From Luteolibacter luteus (GTDB lineage: Bacteria > Verrucomicrobiota > Verrucomicrobiia > Verrucomicrobiales > Akkermansiaceae), in assembly GCF_012913485.1 (NCBI RefSeq), contig NZ_CP051774.1, positions 4,092,001 through 4,156,000 of the forward strand: a stretch of DNA of 64,000 nt, given 5' to 3'. The notes beneath the pieces are model-generated. The model was not told where the DNA came from. It did not search any database and was given only the letters and a program-made list of their open reading frames with translations. Below are positions 34,776-42,366 of the stretch, in pieces; within the stretch, counting starts at the first letter, position 1; each line of letters opens with the position of its first letter. The position numbers were made by a program, and so were the translations under genes.

Positions 34776-34788
34776 GCTTAGTCATTAG
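34776..34788 (+). repeat. 13-bp leader repeat GCTTAGTCATTAG, copy 2
   Basis: Identical to 28140-28152 and placed 16 bp before the ATG of the CcoO-like gene. The context TTAG-N-GCTTAGTCATTAG is also shared. Confidence 0.6.
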
Positions 34789-34803
34789 CAATTTCCTGAC
34801 TCC

Positions 34804-35538
34804 ATGACCTTCCGCTCATTCGCATTCGGTCTCACTACCACCTTCGGCGCTGCCTGGCTGGCCGTGGTGATCGTGCCCTTCTTCCTGATGCGCACTCCGA
34901 AGCCGGTCTCCTTTGATGAAACGAAGGACGGCAAGGAGGGCATCTACCATCCGAAGCGGGCGGGTCGCGTGATCAACGGCGCCGAGGTATACTCGGCGAA
35001 CGGCTGCTATCACTGCCACACCCAGCTGATCCGCCCGACCTATGCCGGCAATGACCTCGGCCGTCCGGATTGGGCTGGTCTGAAGACCGACGAGGCGCGT
35101 GGCGACACCCGCCGCGAGTCGAACATCTTCGACTACACCGGCGAAAAATTCGCCCAGATCGGTCTGAACCGCTTGGGTCCTGATCTTTCCAATGTCGGCC
35201 GCCGCGTCGAAGCGATCTATGCCAAGGATGCGGATCCGGAAGCTTGGTTGCTGATGCATCTCTACGACCCGCGTGCGAATCCGGAGCGCCCGACTTCGAC
35301 CTGCCCGTCCTTCCGCTTCCTTTTCGACGAGGTGAAGGTGCAAGGTCAGGCTCCTGCCAACGCGCTGCCGGTGCAGGCACCCGAGGGGGAGGCGATCGTG
35401 CCGAGCCACGAAGCCCTCGCCTTGGTGGAATATCTCCTCTCCCTGAAGCGCGACGACACTGTCCCGGCTTCCATCAGCCACGCGCCGGCTACCAAACCGG
35501 CTGAAGCGAAACCCGCCGCTGCCGCCCCGCAAGGCTAA
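34804..35538 (+). CDS. CcoO-like cytochrome c with Cys in the place of the axial Met
   Basis: A 244-residue subunit with an N-terminal membrane helix (residues 8-29) and a haem site in GCYHCHTQLIRP (Cys68, Cys71, His72), the CcoO signature. The phrase GPDLSNVGRR and the later HLYDPR are also CcoO-like. Canonical CcoO then has a Met-Pro-x-Tyr that supplies the distal haem ligand. Here the matching stretch is STCPSF, so Cys167 stands where Met is expected. The C-terminus is an Ala/Pro/Lys tail. It follows the CcoN-like gene. Confidence 0.85.
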   Translation: MTFRSFAFGLTTTFGAAWLAVVIVPFFLMRTPKPVSFDETKDGKEGIYHPKRAGRVINGAEVYSANGCYHCHTQLIRPTYAGNDLGRPDWAGLKTDEARGDTRRESNIFDYTGEKFAQIGLNRLGPDLSNVGRRVEAIYAKDADPEAWLLMHLYDPRANPERPTSTCPSFRFLFDEVKVQGQAPANALPVQAPEGEAIVPSHEALALVEYLLSLKRDDTVPASISHAPATKPAEAKPAAAAPQG

Positions 35539-35560
35539 CCGACTGAATTTCCCTTTTCCG

Positions 35561-36319
35561 ATGATCGATCCTACCAAGCCCGACCTCGAGGAATCGGTGA
35601 ACGTCACCGCGACCCACGAGCGTGTCGTCCGCGGAGCGGCTGCCGCCTCCCGCGAGAACAAGCTCACGGAGAACGGCGCCGAGCCGGTTTCGCTGTGGGT
35701 GACGGCGCTCTGCTTCATTCCCGTGCTGGCCGCCGGCTGGACCTTGGGAAATGCGGGCACGCTTTTCTCCTACAAGGACACCGTGAAGTCCGGCTACGTG
35801 CGGATGATCCCGGATGACGGCGAAGGTGATGCCATTCCGCCGAAGACTGCCCTTGATGCCTACATGGCGAAGGGCGCGAAGATTTACAGCAAGTGCTCCG
35901 GCTGCCATGGCCCGGACGGCAAGGGTGACGGTGCAAATTATCCTTCGCTGGCGGACTCCAAGTGGGTACACGGCGAGACCGAGCGCTTCGCGATGGTGAT
36001 TCTCAACGGTCTTACCGGGCCGACTTCCACCGGCAAGACCTTCGGGGTGATGCCCGCGCAAGGTGCCGGCATGAGCGCCGAGGACCTCGCCTGCCTGATG
36101 ACCTACGTCCGCAACAACTTCGGCACGAAGACCGGGGACGTGGTGACCAAGCAGATGGGTGTCGCCGCCCTCGAAATTTCAGGCAAGCGCGCCAAGGTCG
36201 GCGCTCCGGTGACGGGTGACGAACTCACCGCCGATCACTCCAAGAACCTTCCGGGCGACGTCCTCGATCCGAAGACGATGCTCGATCCCAAGACTCTCGA
36301 ACCAGCGGCCGCCCAGTAA
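35561..36319 (+). CDS. CcoP-like membrane-anchored monohaem cytochrome c
   Basis: A 252-residue protein with one internal transmembrane helix (residues about 45-64, PVSLWVTALCFIPVLAAGW) and one class-I haem domain (CSGCHGPDGKGDG, distal Met in FGVMPAQG). Canonical CcoP has two haems; this has one. The C-terminal 40 residues are polar and repetitive (DPKTMLDPKTLEP). It completes the cbb3-like trio and lies 27 bp before ctaD, so it could serve either module. Confidence 0.82.
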   Translation: MIDPTKPDLEESVNVTATHERVVRGAAAASRENKLTENGAEPVSLWVTALCFIPVLAAGWTLGNAGTLFSYKDTVKSGYVRMIPDDGEGDAIPPKTALDAYMAKGAKIYSKCSGCHGPDGKGDGANYPSLADSKWVHGETERFAMVILNGLTGPTSTGKTFGVMPAQGAGMSAEDLACLMTYVRNNFGTKTGDVVTKQMGVAALEISGKRAKVGAPVTGDELTADHSKNLPGDVLDPKTMLDPKTLEPAAAQ

Positions 36320-36346
36320 CTCCGGTCCCCAAACTTTTCCTAACGC

Positions 36347-38236
36347 ATGAGCGCCCACGCCGCATCTGCTGACCATCACGGTCACGACGACCACCATCAC
36401 CACGACCCGGGGTTCCTACAGAAGTACGTCTTCTCCACGGACCACAAGGTCATCGGTATCCAGTATGGCCTGACCGCAATGGCCTTCTTGGCCTTCGGCT
36501 TCTACCTGATGATGGTGATGCGCTGGAGCATCGCCTATCCGCATCAGCCGCTGCCGGAGTGGATGAGCTGGCTTTTCACGGACAACTGGAAGGCCCGCTG
36601 GCTGCAGGACGGCAAGGTGACGGGTGAGACTTACAACATGTTCGGTGCCATGCACGGCACGATCATGGTGTTCCTTGGCATCGTGCCCCTCGGCTTTGGT
36701 GCCTTCGGCAACTACGTGACCCCGCTGCAGATCGGTGCGGTCGATATGGCGTTCCCGAAGCTGAACATGACCAGCTACTGGCTCTACCTGCTGGGTGGCC
36801 TGGTGATGTGCGCTTCCTTCTTCATGGAGTCCGGTGCCGCCAAGTCCGGCTGGACGAACTACTCCCCGCTCGCCGGTTTCGCTGACGGCCAGATCGTCAA
36901 CCAGTGGTTGGCGGGCCAGACGCAGTGGCTGGTCGGCCTTGTGCTGCTGATTTCCTCGTCGCTGCTTGGCTCGGTGAACTTCATCACCACGATCATCAAC
37001 CTGCGCGCCCGCGGGATGACCTGGATGCGCATGCCCTTCTTCGTCTGGGCGATGCTCGTGACCGGCTTCCTGCTCCTGCTCGCCTTCCCTCCGCTGGAAG
37101 CCGCTGGCATCATGCAGCTGATGGACCGCGTCACGCACTCGTCCTTCTTCATGCCGTCCGGTCTCTTCTCGAAGAGCGAAGGTCTGGCTGATCTTTCCGG
37201 TGGTGGTTCTCCGCTGCTGTTCCAACACCTCTTCTGGTTCCTCGGTCACCCGGAGGTGTACGTGCTCCTTCTTCCCGCGATTGCCTGCGTCGCTGAAATC
37301 ATCCCGGTGAACACCCGCCGCCCACTGTGGGGTTACAAGGCGATGGTCTATGGCGTGATGGTGCTGGGCTTCCTGTCCTTCATCGTGTGGGCGCACCACA
37401 TGTATCTCACTGGCATGGGTCCGGTCGTTTCGACCTTCTTCCAGACCACCACGGTGCTGATTTCGATTCCGTCGGTGATCCTGCTCACTTCCATGATCAT
37501 CTCGCTGTGGGGCGGTTCGATCCGTTTCACCCCGGCGATGATCTGGGCCTGCGCCTTCCTGCCGATGTTCGGTATCGGTGGTCTGACGGGCTTGCCGCTG
37601 GCCTTCAACCTGGTGGACCTCCACCTCCACGACACCTACTACGTGATCGGCCACTTCCACTACGTGGTGGCACCGGGCATCCTGTTCGGCCTCTTCGCGG
37701 GTGTGTATCACTGGTATCCGAAGATCACGGGCCGCCACATGAGCAACTTCCTGGCTCATGCGCACTTCTGGCCCAGCCTGATCTGCATGAACCTGATCTT
37801 CTTTCCGATGCTCATGCAGGGCATGTCCGGCTTCCACCGCCGCTGGTATAACGGTGGTGACGCCTACTTCGCTGCTGAAGGTTCGGCCAACGTCTTCGGC
37901 CAGACCGTGGCCCAGCACATCGACCTGAACATCCTGATGTCTTGGGGCGCTTGGATCATGGCACTCGCCCAGATTCCCTTCGTCTTGAACCTCTTTGGTT
38001 CCATCAAGTTCGGCCGCAAGGTGGAGAACGACAATCCTTACAACGCCACCACGCTGGAGTGGGCCACGCCGACCCCTCCGGGCCACGGGAACTTCCTGAC
38101 CGAGCCTGCGGTTTACCGCGGCCCGTATGAATACAGCCGCCCGGATTGCGATGAGGACTACCTCCCGCAATGGATCGAGCCGAAGCGCGATTCCGAATCC
38201 CCGGCTGAGAAGCCCGCCACCCCCGCCGCTCACTGA
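36347..38236 (+). CDS. ctaD: Cytochrome c oxidase subunit I, aa3/caa3 type
   Basis: A 629-residue catalytic subunit with all metal ligands: His103 (GAMHGT, low-spin haem), His301 with Glu303 and Tyr305 (GHPEVY), His350-His351 (AHHMY) and His436/His438 (VIGHFHYV). It reduces oxygen to water and pumps protons. Glu303 is the D-channel end residue of A1 oxidases. The N-terminus has a His/Asp cluster (DHHGHDDHHHHD). The C-terminal tail of about 90 residues is soluble. It is the functional terminal oxidase of the cluster. Confidence 0.97.
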   Translation: MSAHAASADHHGHDDHHHHDPGFLQKYVFSTDHKVIGIQYGLTAMAFLAFGFYLMMVMRWSIAYPHQPLPEWMSWLFTDNWKARWLQDGKVTGETYNMFGAMHGTIMVFLGIVPLGFGAFGNYVTPLQIGAVDMAFPKLNMTSYWLYLLGGLVMCASFFMESGAAKSGWTNYSPLAGFADGQIVNQWLAGQTQWLVGLVLLISSSLLGSVNFITTIINLRARGMTWMRMPFFVWAMLVTGFLLLLAFPPLEAAGIMQLMDRVTHSSFFMPSGLFSKSEGLADLSGGGSPLLFQHLFWFLGHPEVYVLLLPAIACVAEIIPVNTRRPLWGYKAMVYGVMVLGFLSFIVWAHHMYLTGMGPVVSTFFQTTTVLISIPSVILLTSMIISLWGGSIRFTPAMIWACAFLPMFGIGGLTGLPLAFNLVDLHLHDTYYVIGHFHYVVAPGILFGLFAGVYHWYPKITGRHMSNFLAHAHFWPSLICMNLIFFPMLMQGMSGFHRRWYNGGDAYFAAEGSANVFGQTVAQHIDLNILMSWGAWIMALAQIPFVLNLFGSIKFGRKVENDNPYNATTLEWATPTPPGHGNFLTEPAVYRGPYEYSRPDCDEDYLPQWIEPKRDSESPAEKPATPAAH

Positions 38237-38275
38237 TTGGCGCCTCCCTGAAGCCGGACTCCTGAATTTTTCCCC

Positions 38276-39910
38276 ATGGAAATTCCTTACATCGTCACCC
38301 CTCGCAAGGACACGGGCCTCTTCAACTCGAAGATTGCCATCTGGTTGTTCCTTGCGTCGGAAGTCATGCTCTTCGGCGGTTTCTTCTCCGCCTACATCTT
38401 CCTGCGCCTCGGCGCGGACTTCCCATGGCCGGAGCGCACGCTTCCGGTGCTGCCGGGCCTGATCAATACCTTCGTGCTCATCGCCTCGTCGGTGACCGTG
38501 GTGTTCGCTTGGGCTTCGCTGAAGATGCGCCAGTGGGGCAAGTTCCAGATCTACATGGCCTTCACGGTCCTGTGCTCCATGGTCTTCATGGTGCTCAAGG
38601 GCATCGAGTACAACGTGAAGTTCCATCACCAGGCCGTCCGTTTGAAGGACTACGCTGTCGTGGAAGGCCACCTTGGCTACGAGCTGAAGGATGGCGTACA
38701 TGTCGAGCACGGCCACGAGCCGAAGGAAGAGGACTTCGAACGCGACCACAACGGCAAGAAGTTCGAGGAGAACGTCATCAACTACGAGACCTCCCAGATC
38801 GCTTTCAACACCGTCCGCTTTCACGAAGCATGGGTGGAGGAGATCATGTCCCGCGCGAAGGAGAAGAGCGCCGCGGTGACGCTGGCCTCCAAGCTCGAGC
38901 TCGAAACCGCACCGGGCAAGAAGGTCACCTTCGAAGCAGGCACGCCGCTTGATGTGAAGCTTCTGGAATCGATCAAGGAAGCACACCTTGCCGCCCGCAA
39001 GCACAACGCTTCCGAGCGCACCGAGAACCTCCGCGACAACTGGACCAAGGCCAAGAAGGCAAATCCAGGCAAGGATGACCGCCAGCTTTCGCCGAACGTT
39101 TCGGTTGATACTGCCGCGCTCACGCTGATGCCGGAGCAGCCTGCGATTCCTTTCAAGGTGGAGCCGGCCACGGTCTTCCGCTTCAAGCCCCGCGACATCA
39201 AGGAAGATGCCGGCACGCTCCGCGACGGCACCGCCCTCACCGGCAAGATGATCGAGAGCCCGATGATGTTCCACTACGTGGATGCCATCGACTTCCGCCA
39301 CACGGCCATGAAGGCCGAGGAAAAGGGGATCGATCCCGAAGTCGCGATCGAGAATTCCTGGCTGCTCAAGGAGAACCCAGAGCTCCGCGAAGCTTGGGAA
39401 TGGCACAAGGGCGAGATCGCCAAGCTTGAGAAGAAGCTGATCGATGGCTATGGCGTCGACAAGAAGACCGGCAAGCCAAACCGCGTCCCGACCGAAACCG
39501 AGCGCTACCGCATCGGTTGGCAGGCCTTCGCTGCCAAGGCGGAAGGTGTGGAAACGGGAACCGCCAAGATCGCTCTCAAGGAACAGTTCTTCGGTCCGGA
39601 CTATGTCGGACGGTCTGAGAAGCATACCTTCCCGGCGCATGTTTCGATCCCGCGCGAGCAGGTTCAATTCGCTTCGAAGTTCGCACCGGCTTGGAACACC
39701 TACTATGCCATCTACTTCACGATGACGGGTCTCCATGGCCTTCACGTGATCGGCGGCGCGCTGGTGCTGGCTTACTACCTGTTCTGCGGCAAGAAGATGT
39801 ATCTCAGTAACCCCGAGTGGCTCGCCAACCGGGTGGAAGTCGGCGGCCTTTTCTGGCACTTCGTTGACCTCGTCTGGATCTTCCTGTTCCCGATCCTGTA
39901 TTTGATGTAA
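38276..39910 (+). CDS. ctaE: Cytochrome c oxidase subunit III with a large soluble insertion
   Basis: A 544-residue protein; the family is normally about 200-280. Residues 1-117 give the first helices (IAIWLFLASEVMLFGGFFSAY, then INTFVLIASSVTVVFAWASL and FQIYMAFTVLCSMVFMVLKG). Residues about 469-544 give the last two (TMTGLHGLHVIGGALVLAYY and FWHFVDLVWIFLFPILYL). Both carry the expected TGLHGLHV and WHFVDLVW motifs. Between them, residues about 118-465 are hydrophilic, Lys/Glu-rich and mostly helical, with no known domain that I can see. The frame is open throughout, so this is not a frameshift. Confidence 0.93.
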   Translation: MEIPYIVTPRKDTGLFNSKIAIWLFLASEVMLFGGFFSAYIFLRLGADFPWPERTLPVLPGLINTFVLIASSVTVVFAWASLKMRQWGKFQIYMAFTVLCSMVFMVLKGIEYNVKFHHQAVRLKDYAVVEGHLGYELKDGVHVEHGHEPKEEDFERDHNGKKFEENVINYETSQIAFNTVRFHEAWVEEIMSRAKEKSAAVTLASKLELETAPGKKVTFEAGTPLDVKLLESIKEAHLAARKHNASERTENLRDNWTKAKKANPGKDDRQLSPNVSVDTAALTLMPEQPAIPFKVEPATVFRFKPRDIKEDAGTLRDGTALTGKMIESPMMFHYVDAIDFRHTAMKAEEKGIDPEVAIENSWLLKENPELREAWEWHKGEIAKLEKKLIDGYGVDKKTGKPNRVPTETERYRIGWQAFAAKAEGVETGTAKIALKEQFFGPDYVGRSEKHTFPAHVSIPREQVQFASKFAPAWNTYYAIYFTMTGLHGLHVIGGALVLAYYLFCGKKMYLSNPEWLANRVEVGGLFWHFVDLVWIFLFPILYLM

Positions 39911-39953
39911 ATTACCGGACGGAAATCCCCTTCAAATTATCTGATTTCACTCC

Positions 39954-40325
39954 ATGGCTGATTCTCCAGAAGCAATCAAGAAGGCCACCCGGCTCTACCT
40001 CTTCATCGGGGCGATCCTGTTTGCAGGCACTGTGGCCACCGTGCTCGTTGCAACCGTTCCTGCCTTGGACATCGGCCATCACGGCTTCGATGTCTGGGAC
40101 ATGACCCTTGGCCTCTGCATCGCGACGGTGAAGGCTTCCTTGGTGGCGCTGATTTTCATGCACCTTAACCACGAGAAGCGCCTGATCTACTGGCTCTTCG
40201 GCTTTGGTCTGCTGGGCGCCTTCTTCATGGTCGTCCTGATCGGTTTGGCGAAGTGGGATCCGATCCACTACAACGGTTTCAAAACCGGTGTCCCGGGTTC
40301 CGAGAAGGTGATTCCTTTCAAATAA
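39954..40325 (+). CDS. Cytochrome c oxidase subunit IV family protein
   Basis: A 123-residue protein with three hydrophobic segments (AILFAGTVATVLVATVPAL, the GLCIATVKASLVALIFMHL helix and LFGFGLLGAFFMVVLIGLA). The GLCIATVKASLVALIFMHLN phrase is typical of the prokaryotic COX4 (caa3 subunit IV) family. It stabilises the oxidase. It lies between ctaE and two small membrane genes. Confidence 0.87.
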   Translation: MADSPEAIKKATRLYLFIGAILFAGTVATVLVATVPALDIGHHGFDVWDMTLGLCIATVKASLVALIFMHLNHEKRLIYWLFGFGLLGAFFMVVLIGLAKWDPIHYNGFKTGVPGSEKVIPFK

Positions 40326-40349
40326 CAAGATTCTAACCCGCATACCACC

Positions 40350-40550
40350 ATGTCCCTGCGTGCCTTCCACATCGTTTTCGTGACCGTGAGCACCCTGCTC
40401 TTCGTGTTCCTTGCGGTCTGGTCCCTGGCAATCACAAGGAACCCAACCGGCATCATCACGGTGCTGGGGGTGGTGAGTGCGGTGTGTGCCCTCGTGATGC
40501 CTGCCTACGGCGTCTTCTTCTACCGCAAGGTCCGCAACATCCACATCTAA
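40350..40550 (+). CDS. Small two-helix membrane protein in the oxidase operon
   Basis: A 66-residue protein with two hydrophobic segments (FHIVFVTVSTLLFVFLAVW and ITVLGVVSAVCALVMPAYGV) and a basic end (FYRKVRNIHI). No family recognised. Its position inside the oxidase gene set suggests a small structural or assembly subunit. It ends 9 bp before the next ATG. Confidence 0.65.
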   Translation: MSLRAFHIVFVTVSTLLFVFLAVWSLAITRNPTGIITVLGVVSAVCALVMPAYGVFFYRKVRNIHI

Positions 40551-40558
40551 AGGAGGCC

Positions 40559-40774
40559 ATGATCGATCCGATTCTCGCTTGCGCCACCTGCGCTTCCAAC
40601 TTCCAGGACGATACGACCAACGCCGCCGGCTGGTCGATCTTCGTCATGCTGGTCATCATCCTCCCGATGCTGACCGGGGTGGTGTTCTTCATGGTCCGTC
40701 TTGCTCGCCGCAGCGGCGAAGGTTTGGACCCTGAATTGCGCGACGAATTGCCGCCTGCCGCTTCCACCCGCTGA
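40559..40774 (+). CDS. Small membrane protein with an N-terminal CxxC, oxidase operon
   Basis: A 71-residue protein: a short N-terminus with ACATCASNF, one transmembrane helix (residues about 24-47, WSIFVMLVIILPMLTGVVFF) and a polar tail. The ATG at 40559 is preceded by AGGAGG only 2 bp away, the only clear Shine-Dalgarno sequence in this operon, although the spacing is short. CxxC could be a copper or thiol site, and assembly of CuA in CtaC (next gene) is one possibility. The family is not recognised. Confidence 0.65.
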   Translation: MIDPILACATCASNFQDDTTNAAGWSIFVMLVIILPMLTGVVFFMVRLARRSGEGLDPELRDELPPAASTR

Positions 40775-40793
40775 TTTCTTTTTCTCCTTTTCC

Positions 40794-41579
40794 ATGAGTC
40801 CTTCGAAATTCCTCGGTATCCCCGAAGTCTACTCCGCCCACGGCGGCCGCGTGGATCACCTCATCGACGTGGTGCACTGGTTCATGATCGCACTCGGTGT
40901 CGGGTGGTTCTTGTTCTTTGCTTATTGCCTGATCCGCTTCCGCGCCTCCGTGCATCCGAAGGCGTCGTACCATGGTGTGCGGAATCACATTTCCAGCCAC
41001 CTCGAGATCGCGGTGGTGATCATCGAGGCGGTGCTGCTGCTTGGATTCGCCTTCCCGCTGTGGAAGGAGCGCACGGATACTTGGAAGGAAGTGCAGCGTC
41101 TTGATCCGGCACGCGTGCGCGTGATCGGCTGGCAATTCGGCTGGACCTACCATTATCCCGGCAAGGACGGCAAATTCGGCCGTATCAATCCGCAGCTCAT
41201 CACCAGCAACAGCGACCCGGGTATCGATTTCGATGATCCGAACGCGCAGGATGACTTCATCACGCCAACCCTGAAGATTCCGAAGGGGCGTCCCGCAATC
41301 CTTAACATCACGTCCAACGATGTGATCCACAACTACTCCATCGTTCCGATGCGGATCCAGCAGGACGCGATTCCGGGCAAGGAAATCCCGATGTGGTTCA
41401 CGCCGAATAAGACGATCGAAACGTCGGTTGTTTGCGGCCAGCTCTGTGGTGAAGGTCACGGAAACATGGTGGGCCAACTTGAAGTGATGGATGACAAAGC
41501 CTACCGCACTTGGGCCGATGGTGAATCCGACAATGCGCTCAAGTCCCGTGCGCCGAAGGCCGCAACGGCGAGCCGTTGA
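40794..41579 (+). CDS. ctaC: Cytochrome c oxidase subunit II with CuA site
   Basis: A 261-residue protein with two N-terminal transmembrane helices (residues about 26-47 and 67-87) and a periplasmic cupredoxin domain. CuA ligands are visible: His in NDVIHNYSIVPM, then CGQLCGEGHGNM giving two Cys, His and Met. The residue between the cysteines is Gln in place of the common Glu, which matters little because it ligates through the backbone. No fused cytochrome c domain is present, so a separate cytochrome must deliver electrons. Last gene of the operon; the terminator follows. Confidence 0.94.
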   Translation: MSPSKFLGIPEVYSAHGGRVDHLIDVVHWFMIALGVGWFLFFAYCLIRFRASVHPKASYHGVRNHISSHLEIAVVIIEAVLLLGFAFPLWKERTDTWKEVQRLDPARVRVIGWQFGWTYHYPGKDGKFGRINPQLITSNSDPGIDFDDPNAQDDFITPTLKIPKGRPAILNITSNDVIHNYSIVPMRIQQDAIPGKEIPMWFTPNKTIETSVVCGQLCGEGHGNMVGQLEVMDDKAYRTWADGESDNALKSRAPKAATASR

Positions 41580-41611
41580 GACCGAATATTCATTAGAATC
41601 GAGATTTCATG

Positions 41612-41642
41612 AAGCGGAGGAGTTCGTCTCCTCCGCTTTTTT
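41612..41642 (+). terminator. Rho-independent terminator ending the respiratory operon
   Basis: A perfect 11-bp stem: AAGCGGAGGAG (41612-41622) with CTCCTCCGCTT (41628-41638), loop TTCGT, followed by TTTT at 41639-41642. It starts 33 bp after the ctaC stop. Confidence 0.93.
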
Positions 41643-41699
41643 GTGCCCATAGGAAGGAACATCTTCGATAGGCATAAGACGGAGCGATCTAATCAAAAT

Positions 41700-41727
41700 T
41701 TGACTATCAAGGATGTTCACATATAAG
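41700..41727 (+). promoter_or_regulatory. Candidate sigma70 promoter for the Hcp-like genes
   Basis: TTGACT at 41700-41705 and TATAAG at 41722-41727 with a 16-bp spacer. The first start codon is 53 bp downstream at 41780. Confidence 0.5.
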
Positions 41728-41779
41728 GGCGTGGCTTTTCCCGGGCTCGCCCGATTGCTGTTCCTTACCCTCTCCCAGA

Positions 41780-42364
41780 ATGAGACTTCTATTCGCGCTT
41801 CTCTTGCTGTGCGCTGCCGCGGTTTCTCCCGCATCTGCTGCGGTTGATATCTACATCCGGGCCCGGGGCACCAATCCTTCCCAACTCAACTATACGGGCG
41901 ACAGCAATTCGGCCCAGTTTCCCGCCAGCGAGGGATGGTTCGGATTGTCATCCGTTAGTTTTGGAATCGAGTCAGACACCTCGATCCTCACCGGAGGCGG
42001 CACCTCGGGGGGGAAAGCGAGAGCCCTGCCCTTGTCGCTCGTCAAATTTCCGAATAGTGCCAGCGCCGCTTTCTTCAATGCCTGCACCCAGGCCCGCGCT
42101 TGGGATGAATTCGAGATCGTTTTCACCACCCCGGGGGCCAATCAGAGCGAGGTCACCATGAGGATCGAGGTGAAGAGGTGCTTTGTCGTCGAGTTGTCCA
42201 CCGCCGGATCCGGCGGTGACGATCGCCCCATGGAAACGGTGAAGCTGATCTACGGAGCGCAGCGCATCAGTTTCTATGCGCCCAATAACCAAACCGGTAA
42301 ATATGGTCTGGTCGGGCAGTCGATCTGGAGCTTCACCCGGATGACGCCAACCTTCGAAATCTAG
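41780..42364 (+). CDS. Sec-exported Hcp-like protein
   Basis: A 194-residue protein with a clear signal peptide (LLFALLLLCAAAVSPASA, cleavage about residue 20). The mature part has the order of elements of Hcp, the type VI secretion tube protein: an N-terminal strand (VDIYIRARG), the LVKFPNSASAAFFNAC segment matching the KxxDxxSPxLxxAC region, and VVELSTAGSGGDDRPMETVKL matching the Hcp SSGGDRPTESVSLNF region. No other secretion genes are near. It may form rings or tubes outside the inner membrane. The Hcp assignment is from pattern, not search. Confidence 0.68.
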   Translation: MRLLFALLLLCAAAVSPASAAVDIYIRARGTNPSQLNYTGDSNSAQFPASEGWFGLSSVSFGIESDTSILTGGGTSGGKARALPLSLVKFPNSASAAFFNACTQARAWDEFEIVFTTPGANQSEVTMRIEVKRCFVVELSTAGSGGDDRPMETVKLIYGAQRISFYAPNNQTGKYGLVGQSIWSFTRMTPTFEI

Positions 42365-42366
42365 CC

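Noticed and set aside
38636-39680. The CtaE insertion as a frameshift or a separate gene
   Set aside because: The frame is continuous from helix 3 to helix 4 with no stop, internal start signal or change in codon use.
36416-39859. A long antisense frame across ctaD and ctaE
   Set aside because: Same cause. It spans two genes of known family and encodes His/Glu/Arg-rich text with no membrane or domain pattern.
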